From NCBI GenBank assembly GCA_022782405.1, contig JALFNK010000003.1, forward strand, positions 62,001 through 126,000: a stretch of DNA of 64,000 nt, written 5' to 3'. The translations under genes were made by a program, and so were the position numbers. The notes beneath the pieces are model-generated. The model made no database searches. It was given only the letters and a program-made list of their open reading frames with translations, and was not told the origin of the DNA. Numbering within the stretch: the first letter of the stretch is position 1; each line of letters begins with the position of its first letter. This document shows positions 27,499 through 35,162 of this stretch, piece after piece. Source of the DNA: Alistipes sp. Its GTDB lineage: Bacteria; Bacteroidota; Bacteroidia; Bacteroidales; Rikenellaceae.

Positions 27499-27506
27499 CA
27501 AAGATA
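27499..27506 (-). promoter_or_regulatory. -7 element TATCTTTG of the U32 gene, almost leaderless
   Basis: An exact TAnnTTTG on the minus strand lies seven bases before the start codon. Transcription would begin at or very near the ATG, giving a leaderless or near-leaderless mRNA. Confidence 0.65.
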
Positions 27507-27548
27507 AAGTTTTTTCGCGGATTTCACCCCCTTTCCGGACGGAATCGC

Positions 27549-27556
27549 TATCTTTA
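27549..27556 (+). promoter_or_regulatory. -7-like element TATCTTTA of the sulfatase gene
   Basis: A one-mismatch version of TAnnTTTG lies 32 bases upstream of the sulfatase start, divergent from the U32 promoter. No TTTG element is seen. Confidence 0.45.
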
Positions 27557-27588
27557 GAGTCTCCGAATACGCAAAACACCCGCGCACC

Positions 27589-29043
27589 ATGAACGAAAAG
27601 CTGTTTCTGGGCGGACTGCTCCTCGCCGGAACCGCCTCCGCGAAACAGGCTGCGGCACAAACAGCCCCGGCCGACAGCACGAAACGCCCCAATGTGGTCT
27701 TCATCCTGGCCGACGACCTCGGCTACGGCGACCTGAGCTGCTACGGACAGCAGCGTTTCCGGACGCCCCATATCGACTCGCTCGCCGCCCGCGGCATGCG
27801 CTTCACGCGCTGCTACTCGGGCACGACCGTAAGCGCCCCGTCGCGCTCGTGCCTGCTGACAGGCACCCATTCGGGCCATACGCCCGTCAGGGGCAACATC
27901 GAGCTTCCGCCCGAGGGGCAATACCCCCTTCCGGAGGGATCGGCACGCCTGCTGCAACTCTTCGACGAAGCCGGCTACACGGTCGGTGTCTTCGGGAAGT
28001 GGGGTCTGGGATTCATCGGCTCGACGGGCGATCCGCAACGGCAGGGCGTGGACCGGTTTTTCGGATACAACTGCCAGTTGCTGGCCCACAGCTACTATCC
28101 CGACCATCTTTGGGAAAACGACCGTCGCGTGGAGCTTGCGGACAACACCGGGGCAGTACCCTACGGCGAGGGGACCTATGCCCCCGACCTGATTCACCGC
28201 AAGGCGCTGGAGTTCCTCGACGAGGCGGCCGGGGAGAAGGCCCCCTTCCTGCTCTTCTACCCCACGACCCTCCCGCATGCCGAACTGATCGTTCCCGAAG
28301 ACAGCATCATGCAGCGTTTCCGCGGACGCTGGGAGGAGACCCCTTACCGGGGCACCGACTCAGGTCCGGCATTCCGCCGCGGCGGCTACTGCTCGCAGGA
28401 ACACCCCCGGGCAGCTTTCGCCGCGATGATCACCCGGCTGGATCACTATGTCGGGGAACTTGTCGCGAAGCTCCGTGAAAAGGGACTGCTCGACAACACG
28501 ATCCTCCTATTCGCCAGCGACAACGGACCCCATATGGAGGGCGGCGCCGACCCCGACTTCTTCGACAGCAACGGCCCCTACCGGGGTTACAAACGCGACC
28601 TTTACGAGGGCGGCATCCGTGTGCCGATGATCGTCTCGTGGCCCGGACATATTGCCGAAGGCGCAACCAGCGACACGGCCGTCGCCTTCTGGGACCTTCC
28701 GGCGACCTTCGCCGAGGCGATCGGCTCCGACATACGGCTTCCCGAGGAGGGCATCAGCCTGCTGCCGACACTCGAAGGACGCGGAGAGCAGCTCCGGCAC
28801 GAAACCCTCTACTTCGGATTCATGGAGCTCGACGGCCGCGAGGCACTCTGTCGCGGCGACTGGAAACTGCTGCACCTCGACATCCGCTCCGAAGATCCCC
28901 GTTACGAGCTATACAACATCAGGGAGGATCCCGCCGAGGAGCATAACGTCATCGACCGTTATCCGGGGATCGCCGAGGAGCTCAAGGCCCTGATGCGCGC
29001 TTCGTGGCGGCCCGACCCGGCCTGGCCGCTCTTCGGCGAATAA
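27589..29043 (+). CDS. Arylsulfatase-type sulfatase (serine-type active site)
   Basis: This 484-residue secreted sulfatase has a signal peptide ending near KQAAAQ. Metal ligands sit in VFILADDLGYGD (Asp42, Asp43), and the active-site motif TTVSAPSRSCLLTG has Ser82 as the residue to be oxidised to formylglycine. This is the S-x-P-x-R type, which in known systems needs an anaerobic radical-SAM maturase (anSME); no such gene is in the window. The C-terminal half contains FASDNGPHMEGG and the Lys/Asn region of the fold. It likely acts in the periplasm on sulfated glycans such as mucin or host glycosaminoglycans; the substrate is not decided by the sequence. Confidence 0.93.
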   Translation: MNEKLFLGGLLLAGTASAKQAAAQTAPADSTKRPNVVFILADDLGYGDLSCYGQQRFRTPHIDSLAARGMRFTRCYSGTTVSAPSRSCLLTGTHSGHTPVRGNIELPPEGQYPLPEGSARLLQLFDEAGYTVGVFGKWGLGFIGSTGDPQRQGVDRFFGYNCQLLAHSYYPDHLWENDRRVELADNTGAVPYGEGTYAPDLIHRKALEFLDEAAGEKAPFLLFYPTTLPHAELIVPEDSIMQRFRGRWEETPYRGTDSGPAFRRGGYCSQEHPRAAFAAMITRLDHYVGELVAKLREKGLLDNTILLFASDNGPHMEGGADPDFFDSNGPYRGYKRDLYEGGIRVPMIVSWPGHIAEGATSDTAVAFWDLPATFAEAIGSDIRLPEEGISLLPTLEGRGEQLRHETLYFGFMELDGREALCRGDWKLLHLDIRSEDPRYELYNIREDPAEEHNVIDRYPGIAEELKALMRASWRPDPAWPLFGE

Positions 29044-29117
29044 CGGAGAGCCGGCCCGGCGTTATGCCGCATCGAAAAATTCCCGGGTGCGGACGTGCAA
29101 GATTGCGCCGAATTTAC

Positions 29118-29125
29118 TATTTTTG
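29118..29125 (+). promoter_or_regulatory. serS -7 element TATTTTTG
   Basis: A consensus TAnnTTTG lies 38 bases upstream of the serS start and 74 bases after the sulfatase stop, so serS has its own promoter. Confidence 0.65.
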
Positions 29126-29163
29126 CACTCCGTAACGCGCATACACGAAAAACTCAAGATACC

Positions 29164-30435
29164 ATGCTTACACTGAAGCAAATCCGCGACGACAAGGAAG
29201 CCGCCGTACGCCGCCTGGCCAAGAAGGGTGTGGACGCCGCATCCGCCATCGAAAAGATCATCGCCCTGGACGACCGCCGCAAGGCCATCCAGGTGGAGCT
29301 CGACACGACGCTCGCCGCACAGAACAAGGCCGCCAAGGAGATCGGTGCCCTGATGGGTCAGGGACGCCGCGAGGAGGCCGAGGAGCGCAAGCACTTCGTG
29401 GCCGACCTCAAGGAGAAATCCTCGCGCCTGCAGGCCGAGTCGAACGACGTACAGCAGGAGCTCCAGGCAACGCTCGTAACGCTCCCCAACTTCCCCGCGG
29501 AGATCGTTCCCGAGGGCAAGACTGCCGAGGACAACCTCGTGGTCAAGCTCGTCGAAAGCTACACGCAGCTGCCCGAGAACCCGCTGCCCCACTGGGAGCT
29601 GGCCCGTAAATACGACATCATCGACTTCGACCTGGGCGTAAAGCTCACCGGCGCGGGATTCCCCGTATACAAGGGCAAGGGCGCCCGGCTGCAGCGCGCG
29701 CTGATCAACTACTTCCTCGACTGCAACACCCGCGCGGGATATCTCGAGGTGGAGCCCCCGATCATGGTGAACGAGGCTTCGGGATTCGGCACCGGACAGC
29801 TGCCCGACAAGGAGGGCCAGATGTACCACGCAACGGTCGATAACTTCTACATGATCCCCACGGCCGAAGTTCCCGTAACGAACATCTACCGCGACGTGAT
29901 CCTCGACGAGAAGGATTTTCCGGTGAAGATGACCGCCTATACGCCCTGCTTCCGCCGCGAGGCCGGCTCCTACGGCAAGGATGTCCGCGGACTGAACCGC
30001 CTGCACCAGTTCGACAAGGTGGAGATCGTCCAGCTGTCGCTCCCCGAGGTGTCGTATGACGCCCTGGACGGCATGGTGGCCCATGTCGAGGGAATCGTCC
30101 GCTCGCTCGGGCTTCCCTACCGCATTCTGCGACTCTGCGGCGGCGACATGTCCTTCACCTCGGCCCTGACCTACGACTTCGAGGTCTACTCCGAGGCGCA
30201 GAAGCGCTGGCTGGAGGTCTCCTCGGTCTCGAATTTCGAGTCGTTCCAGGCCAACCGCCTCAAGCTCCGCTACCGCGACGGCGAAAAGAAAATCCACCTG
30301 GCCCACACGCTCAACGGCTCGTCGCTGGCCCTGCCGCGCATCGTGGCCGCCCTGCTCGAAAACTTCCAGACCCCCTCGGGAATCCGGATTCCCGAGGTGC
30401 TGATTCCTTACACGGGTTTTGATATTATCAAATAA
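29164..30435 (+). CDS. serS: Seryl-tRNA synthetase
   Basis: SerS charges tRNA-Ser and also supplies Ser-tRNA for selenocysteine. The 423-residue protein has an N-terminal antiparallel coiled-coil arm (about 1-100, rich in Lys/Glu/Ala heptads) that grips the tRNA long variable arm. The class II core has motif 2 in FRREAGSYGKDVRGLNRLHQ and motif 3 in HTLNGSSLALPRIVAALLEN. The start MLTLKQIRDD is the usual family N-terminus; an upstream in-frame Met is ignored because it lies before the promoter. The 3' end of the gene overlaps the promoter of the ferredoxin gene. Confidence 0.97.
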   Translation: MLTLKQIRDDKEAAVRRLAKKGVDAASAIEKIIALDDRRKAIQVELDTTLAAQNKAAKEIGALMGQGRREEAEERKHFVADLKEKSSRLQAESNDVQQELQATLVTLPNFPAEIVPEGKTAEDNLVVKLVESYTQLPENPLPHWELARKYDIIDFDLGVKLTGAGFPVYKGKGARLQRALINYFLDCNTRAGYLEVEPPIMVNEASGFGTGQLPDKEGQMYHATVDNFYMIPTAEVPVTNIYRDVILDEKDFPVKMTAYTPCFRREAGSYGKDVRGLNRLHQFDKVEIVQLSLPEVSYDALDGMVAHVEGIVRSLGLPYRILRLCGGDMSFTSALTYDFEVYSEAQKRWLEVSSVSNFESFQANRLKLRYRDGEKKIHLAHTLNGSSLALPRIVAALLENFQTPSGIRIPEVLIPYTGFDIIK

Positions 30436-30449
30436 GTTCACTATATTTG
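30418..30449 (+). promoter_or_regulatory. Ferredoxin promoter TTTG-N20-TATATTTG
   Basis: TTTG at 30418-30421 lies inside the last codons of serS and TATATTTG at 30442-30449 just after its stop, spaced by 20 bases. This is among the best consensus promoters in the window and should give strong expression of the small ferredoxin. Confidence 0.8.
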
Positions 30450-30489
30450 TCGGACACAAATACACTCATAACAATAAATTTTTACTGCA

Positions 30490-30657
30490 ATGGCTTACAA
30501 AATCACCGACTCCTGCGTTGCTTGCGGAACCTGCATCGGCGAATGCCCCGTTGAGGCCATCTCGGCCGGCGATATCTATGTGATCGATCCGGACAAGTGC
30601 ATCGACTGCGGCACCTGCGCAGGCGTTTGCCCGAGCGAGGCAATCGTTTCGGAGTAA
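30490..30657 (+). CDS. 2[4Fe-4S] ferredoxin, 55 residues
   Basis: This short protein is a clostridial-type ferredoxin. It has two perfect cluster motifs, Cys9-12-15-19 and Cys37-40-43-47, each ending in CP, and an internal twofold repeat (ACGTCIGECPVEAI against DCGTCAGVCPSEAI). It carries low-potential electrons in the cytoplasm for enzymes such as pyruvate:ferredoxin oxidoreductase and Rnf. Start ATG 30490 follows the promoter by 40 bases. The gene is monocistronic, with its own promoter and a terminator 24 bases after the stop, which suggests high-level independent expression. Confidence 0.95.
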   Translation: MAYKITDSCVACGTCIGECPVEAISAGDIYVIDPDKCIDCGTCAGVCPSEAIVSE

Positions 30658-30681
30658 CGACCAAAGTACATTCCGAAAAGA

Positions 30682-30713
30682 ACGCACTCCGGAACTCCGG
30701 AGCGCGTTTTTTT
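30682..30713 (+). terminator. Terminator after the ferredoxin gene
   Basis: An 11-bp stem with one A-C mismatch (30682-30692 with 30696-30706) and a tight loop is followed by a run of T (30706-30713). The beta-lactamase start is 18 bases later. Confidence 0.85.
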
Positions 30714-30731
30714 ATTTTCAACTTGCGCCAC

Positions 30732-31613
30732 ATGAAACGACTGCTTTTCATCGGATGTCTGCTTCTCGCCGGATGCGCGGATACGCACTCCGCACTCGAG
30801 CGGAAGCTCGACCGCATTGCCGGGAACCTTCCCGAAGCCCGGATCGGCATCGCCATACTCAGCCCCGACGGAGTTCTATTCTCCCGACAGGACAGCCTGC
30901 TGCCCATGTTGAGCACCTTCAAGTTTCCGCTGGCCCTGGCCGTACTGGAAAAAGCCGCAACTACCGGCACTCCGCTCGCGAGCACCCTTGACATCGGACC
31001 CGAATGGCTCGAGAGCGGAACATACAGTCCCCTGCGCGACTCGCTCCCGGCAACGGGCGGCCGCGTTACGCTCGCAGCGCTGCTCCATTACAGCACCTCG
31101 TTGAGCGACAATATTGCCTGCGACCGATTGCTGGATTTCGTCGGAGGTCCCGAAGCCGTCGATCGATACCTCCGCACACGGGGATTTGACGGATTCCGGA
31201 TTGCCGCCTCCGAACATACGATGCATCTCGATCCGGAGAACCAGCGGATCAATGTCGCCCGACCCTCCGCATTATGTAAGCTTTTCGCCCGTCTCCTGCA
31301 GGGAGGGCTTCTTCCGTCCGAGCAGGAAGCCTTCCTGCGGCATTTGCTGGAAGATGCGACGACCGGAGCGAACAAACTGCGCGCCGGGCTGCCCGAGGGG
31401 ACGGTTCTCGGACACAAGACCGGATCGTCGGACCGCACGCCGCAAGGAATACGGATTGCGGAAAACGATGCCGGATACGTTCGGCTGCCAGACGGCCGCA
31501 GCTACTGCATCGCCGTCATGGTCATCGACTCCCCGGCCGATGATGCGACCAATACGGCCGCAATCGCAGCAATCTCAAAGGCTGTCTATGAACAGTTCCG
31601 GACAAACAATTAA
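30732..31613 (+). CDS. Class A beta-lactamase (A2-like), lipoprotein signal
   Basis: This 293-residue serine hydrolase has all class A catalytic motifs. These are STFK (Ser61-Lys64, equivalent to 70-73), SDN (125-127, equivalent to 130-132), Glu161 in ASEHTMH (position of Glu166), an Asn at the position of 170, and HKTGSSDRT (KTG at 229-231). The sequence around KTGSSDR, then ENDAGYV, resembles CfxA-type enzymes of Bacteroidales. The N-terminus ends in LLLAGC, a lipobox, so it may be lipid-anchored in the periplasm. It would hydrolyse penicillins or cephalosporins; spectrum cannot be read from sequence. The acetyltransferase gene follows six bases later, probably co-transcribed. No BlaI/BlaR pair is adjacent; the one in this window is 26 kb away. 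Confidence 0.9.
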   Translation: MKRLLFIGCLLLAGCADTHSALERKLDRIAGNLPEARIGIAILSPDGVLFSRQDSLLPMLSTFKFPLALAVLEKAATTGTPLASTLDIGPEWLESGTYSPLRDSLPATGGRVTLAALLHYSTSLSDNIACDRLLDFVGGPEAVDRYLRTRGFDGFRIAASEHTMHLDPENQRINVARPSALCKLFARLLQGGLLPSEQEAFLRHLLEDATTGANKLRAGLPEGTVLGHKTGSSDRTPQGIRIAENDAGYVRLPDGRSYCIAVMVIDSPADDATNTAAIAAISKAVYEQFRTNN

Positions 31614-31619
31614 GAAAAG

Positions 31620-32201
31620 ATGAATGAACTCGAACGAATGAAGGCCGGCTACTGGCTGCATGCCGTCTGTCCGTCGATCGGTGCGGAACTGCTCCGGGCC
31701 GAAGAGCTCTGTTTCCGGCTGAACCAGTTGCCGCCGAGCCGCCGCGAGGAGCGCGAGGCGATTCTGCGCGAACTTTTCGGACACATGGGCGAAGGATGCA
31801 CGCTCCACAGTCCGTTCCATTGCGACTTCGGGACACAGATCCGCATCGGCGACGGTTTTGTCGGGAACTTCAACCTCACGATCCTCGACGAAGCCCCCGT
31901 AACGATCGGCGACCGCGTGCTGATCGGCCCCAATGTGGGCATCTACACCGTAAGCCATGCCCTGCAGCCCGACCAGCGGGCCGAGGGGATCATGCGCTCG
32001 CTGCCCGTACGGATCGGCAACGATGTCTGGATCGGCGGGCATGCCGTCATCTTGCAGGGCGTAACGATCGGCGACGGAGCCGTGATCGGTGCCGGAAGCG
32101 TCGTAACGCACGACATTCCGCCGCGGGTCGTCGCCGCGGGGAATCCATGCCGGGTGCTGCGGCCGATCACCGAAGAGGACCGCATCCGGGAGGTTTATTG
32201 A
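31620..32201 (+). CDS. Maltose/galactoside O-acetyltransferase-like (hexapeptide repeat)
   Basis: This 193-residue enzyme is of the LacA/Maa/NodL family. It transfers acetyl from acetyl-CoA to the hydroxyl of a sugar. The N-terminal helical Mac domain (MNELERMKAGYW) precedes left-handed beta-helix repeats, seen in IGDRVLIGPNVGIYTVSHAL, then IGNDVWIGGHAVILQGVTIG. The catalytic His is in YTVSHALQP. The C-terminus NPCRVLRPITEEDR is typical. It is six bases after the beta-lactamase gene and converges with the NamZ gene eight bases away. The sugar acceptor is unknown. Confidence 0.93.
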   Translation: MNELERMKAGYWLHAVCPSIGAELLRAEELCFRLNQLPPSRREEREAILRELFGHMGEGCTLHSPFHCDFGTQIRIGDGFVGNFNLTILDEAPVTIGDRVLIGPNVGIYTVSHALQPDQRAEGIMRSLPVRIGNDVWIGGHAVILQGVTIGDGAVIGAGSVVTHDIPPRVVAAGNPCRVLRPITEEDRIREVY

Positions 32202-32209
32202 AGGGTAGC

Positions 32210-33400
32210 CTACTCTTCGTAAAGGAGGTATTTGGCCCGCAGTGTCCGGAACTGCTCCGCCTCGGGCAGCCAGCGGGCGCGGATTTCGGCATCGGTAGCT
32301 CCAGCGCGGATCATCTCGCGCACCCAGCCCGCACCGACCAGTTTCTCGAACATCGGCGTGAAGAAACTGTCGCCCAGCGCCTCGAGGTCGCGGTAGGCGT
32401 CGATCACATACCGAAGGGAAAAACCGACCTGCCGCGCCTCATCGAGAGGCATTCCACGCAGATCGACTCCCCGGCACAGCCGGTCTTCGAGCGGCGGATG
32501 CTTGGCTCCGGCCGTCGGGCGGGGCGTAAAGGCGTAGTTACGCTCCTTCAGATCGGGATGTCCGTAACATTCGAACGGGCGGTCCGTGCCGCGCCCGAGG
32601 CTGACGACCGTCCCTTCGAAGGGACAGAGCGCCGCATAGAGATAGACAGCCCGCTGTGTCGGCAGATTGGGAGAAGGAGCCACGGGCAGCGTGTATTCGG
32701 TGGCATGGGTGTAGTTGCGGCAACGCACGACGGTCAGCGCCCCGGACTTCGCCCACCCTTCACCCCGGGCCATGAGTGCAATCTCGCCGAGCGTCATGCC
32801 GTGCAGCACGGGAATCGGCAGCGCCCCGACTCCCGAGCGGTATTTCATGTCGAGCAGCGGGCCTTCGACCTTGTCGCCGTTGGGATTGGGACGGTCGAGC
32901 AGAATCACCTCACGGCCGGCATCGGCCGCGGCATCCATCAGCCGCAGCATCGTGATGTAATAGGTATAGAACCGCAGGCCGACATCCTGCAGGTCGATGA
33001 CCAGCACATCGAACGTGCGCATCGTCTCGGCCGAAGGACGGCCCGAACCGCCGTCGTAGAGCGAACGGATCGGGATACCCGTCTTCGCGTCGCGCGAGTT
33101 GCCGACATGCTCCCCGGCATCGGCCGTACCGCGGAATCCGTGTTCGGGAGAGAAGATTCCCGTAAGGTCGAAGCCCCGTTCATGCAGCAGATCGACCAGA
33201 TGGACGTATCCCGAGGCGTCGGCACCCGCCACACCGGGCATCGCGGCCACAGAGGTTTGGTTTGCAAGGACCGCCACGCGGCGCCCTTCGAGCCGCGGGA
33301 AATAGGCCGCCGTATCGGTCATGCCGACCAGCACCCCGGCCGACGCGGATGTTGCGGCCGCGCCGAGAAAAATCCAAAGGAAAAAGATACGCCTCAACAT
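32210..33400 (-). CDS. namZ: DUF1343 exo-beta-N-acetylmuramidase (NamZ-like)
   Basis: This 396-residue secreted protein has a signal peptide (MLRRIFFLWIFLGAAATSAS) and the DUF1343 core, whose B. subtilis member NamZ releases N-acetylmuramic acid from the ends of peptidoglycan fragments. Conserved strings include VAVLANQTSV, FSPEHGFRG (with the catalytic-type Glu), DLQDVGLRFYTYYITM and LDRPNPNG. It probably works in the periplasm in cell-wall recycling. It is the last gene of a minus-strand operon, five bases after prfB. Convergence with beta-lactamase/acetyltransferase genes places several cell-wall-related genes together, perhaps by chance. Confidence 0.9.
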   Translation of the reverse strand: MLRRIFFLWIFLGAAATSASAGVLVGMTDTAAYFPRLEGRRVAVLANQTSVAAMPGVAGADASGYVHLVDLLHERGFDLTGIFSPEHGFRGTADAGEHVGNSRDAKTGIPIRSLYDGGSGRPSAETMRTFDVLVIDLQDVGLRFYTYYITMLRLMDAAADAGREVILLDRPNPNGDKVEGPLLDMKYRSGVGALPIPVLHGMTLGEIALMARGEGWAKSGALTVVRCRNYTHATEYTLPVAPSPNLPTQRAVYLYAALCPFEGTVVSLGRGTDRPFECYGHPDLKERNYAFTPRPTAGAKHPPLEDRLCRGVDLRGMPLDEARQVGFSLRYVIDAYRDLEALGDSFFTPMFEKLVGAGWVREMIRAGATDAEIRARWLPEAEQFRTLRAKYLLYEE

Positions 33401-33405
33401 CGCCG

Positions 33406-34521
33406 TCAGGAGAGAGTTTCGCCGAACTCCATGAGATAGGCCTTGATGAATGCATCGATATCTCCGTCCATGACCGACTCGACGGCCGAGGTCTGGACTC
33501 CCGTCCGATGGTCCTTCACGCGGCGGTCATCGAAGACATAGGAGCGGATCTGCGAACCCCACTCGATCTTCTTTTTCGAGGCCTCGAGGGCCTGCTGCGT
33601 GGCCATCCGCTTGTCCAGCTCGCGCTGGTAGAGTTTCGAGCGCAGGATACGCATGGCATTCTCGCGGTTCATCAGCTGCGAGCGCGTCTCCATGTTCTCG
33701 ATCAGGAACTCCACCGGTTCGCCCGTATCGGGGTCCTTGCCGTGGTAACGCAGCCGCACGGCCGTCTCGACCTTATTGACATTCTGGCCGCCGGCACCCG
33801 ATGAACGGAACGTATCCCACTCGATATCGGCCGGATTGATCGTGATCTCGATCGAATCGTCCACGGCGGGCGAGACGAAAACCGATGCGAAGGTCGTCTG
33901 CCGCTTGTTGTTGGCATTGAACGGCGAAAGACGCACCATGCGGTGCACGCCGTTCTCGCTCTTGAGGTATCCGTAAGCGTATTCACCCTCGAACTCCAGC
34001 GTGCAGGACTTCACGCCCACCTCGTCGCCGGCCTGGTAGTCGAGGACCTTGACCTTGTAGCCGTGGGCCTCGCCCCAGCGGGTATACATGCGCAGAAGCA
34101 TCGAAGCCCAGTCGAGCGCCTCCGTGCCGCCCGCCCCGGCATTGATGTCCATGATGGCGCCGAGTTTGTCCTCGTCGCGCCGCAGCATGTTGCGCAACTC
34201 GAGTTTTTCGATACGGTCGAGTGTCCGGGCATACTGTTCGTCCAGCTCCGCCTCACTCACCACACCCTCCTTTACGAAGTCGGGCATCAGCTGCAGATCC
34301 TCGACCTCCTTGCATACGGCATCGTAATCCTCGATCCACGCCTTGATGCCCGCCACCTTGCGCAACTGCTCGCGCGCCTTGTCGGGATTCTCCCAGAAAT
34401 CGGGTTCCTGCGTCTTCTCCTCCTCGTTCCGGAGGTCGATGCGCTTCTGCTCGATGCCCAGGCACCGTTCCAGCGCCGCACGGCGCTGCTCCATATCCTT
34501 GATCTGCTCCGCAAGTACCAT
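33406..34521 (-). CDS. prfB: Peptide chain release factor 2, no programmed frameshift
   Basis: RF2 reads UGA and UAA stop codons and hydrolyses peptidyl-tRNA. The 371-residue protein has the stop-recognition motif SPF (RLSPFNANN), and GGQ in SSGAGGQNVNKVET. Most bacterial prfB genes, including many Bacteroides ones, need a +1 frameshift at an in-frame CTTTGA near codon 25. Here the equivalent stretch (around LERCLGIEQKR) reads CTG GGC and the frame is continuous from ATG 34521, so autoregulation by frameshifting is absent. It is five bases downstream of the cytidylate kinase-like gene and five bases upstream of namZ in the same operon. Confidence 0.95.
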   Translation of the reverse strand: MVLAEQIKDMEQRRAALERCLGIEQKRIDLRNEEEKTQEPDFWENPDKAREQLRKVAGIKAWIEDYDAVCKEVEDLQLMPDFVKEGVVSEAELDEQYARTLDRIEKLELRNMLRRDEDKLGAIMDINAGAGGTEALDWASMLLRMYTRWGEAHGYKVKVLDYQAGDEVGVKSCTLEFEGEYAYGYLKSENGVHRMVRLSPFNANNKRQTTFASVFVSPAVDDSIEITINPADIEWDTFRSSGAGGQNVNKVETAVRLRYHGKDPDTGEPVEFLIENMETRSQLMNRENAMRILRSKLYQRELDKRMATQQALEASKKKIEWGSQIRSYVFDDRRVKDHRTGVQTSAVESVMDGDIDAFIKAYLMEFGETLS

Positions 34522-34526
34522 AACAG

Positions 34527-35162
34527 TCAGAATTTCATGTCGAGTTTGTGCGAGGCGAAGTCGAGGATGAAATCCGCCGTTCCCTCGTCGCCGAAAACAG
34601 AAGAGTTGATGCACAGGTGGTAGGTCGAAGCCGCGCCCCAGCTCTTCGAGCTGTAATAGTTGTAGTAATCGGCCCGGCGGGCATCCCCGCGCTCCATCTG
34701 CGCACGGGCCTCTTCGGCCGTGCATCCCTGCCGGTCGCAGATACGGCGTATGCGGTCCTCGTCGTCGGCCGAGATGAAGACATCGACACGCCGCGGATGC
34801 TCGCGCAGGATGTAGTCGGCACAACGCCCGACGAAGATGCACGACTCCTTCTCCGCCAGATCGCGGATCACGTCGCTCTGGATCTGGAACAGGGCGTCGT
34901 TCGAAAGTACGTTCGGGACGTTGGCGCAACCTCCGGCAAAGGGCGAACGCAGGTATCCGATCATTGTCGAAAGAACATTGCGCGACTCCTTCTCGTCGGC
35001 CTTTTCGAAAAACTCGGCACACAGGCCGCTCTGCTCGGCTGCCAGATTGATCAGCTCCTTGTCGTAGACACGGATGCCCAGACGACGGGCGATGATCGCC
35101 GCAATGTCCTTGCCGCCGCTGCCCAGCTGGCGGCCTATGTTGATTACGAAATGCTCTTTCAT
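34527..35162 (-). CDS. Cytidylate kinase-like protein (Cytidylate_kin2/AAA_26)
   Basis: This 211-residue protein belongs to the cytidylate kinase-like family. The P-loop is degenerate but recognisable, INIGRQLGSGGKDIAAIIAR; RRLGIRVYDKELI follows it, and the LID-like RCADYILREHP region is present. Family members are presumed cytoplasmic nucleoside monophosphate kinases, but activity is rarely shown. It overlaps the MATE gene stop by four bases and precedes prfB. The protein is rich in Cys (seven residues), which is unusual for a kinase of this size. Confidence 0.85.
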   Translation of the reverse strand: MKEHFVINIGRQLGSGGKDIAAIIARRLGIRVYDKELINLAAEQSGLCAEFFEKADEKESRNVLSTMIGYLRSPFAGGCANVPNVLSNDALFQIQSDVIRDLAEKESCIFVGRCADYILREHPRRVDVFISADDEDRIRRICDRQGCTAEEARAQMERGDARRADYYNYYSSKSWGAASTYHLCINSSVFGDEGTADFILDFASHKLDMKF

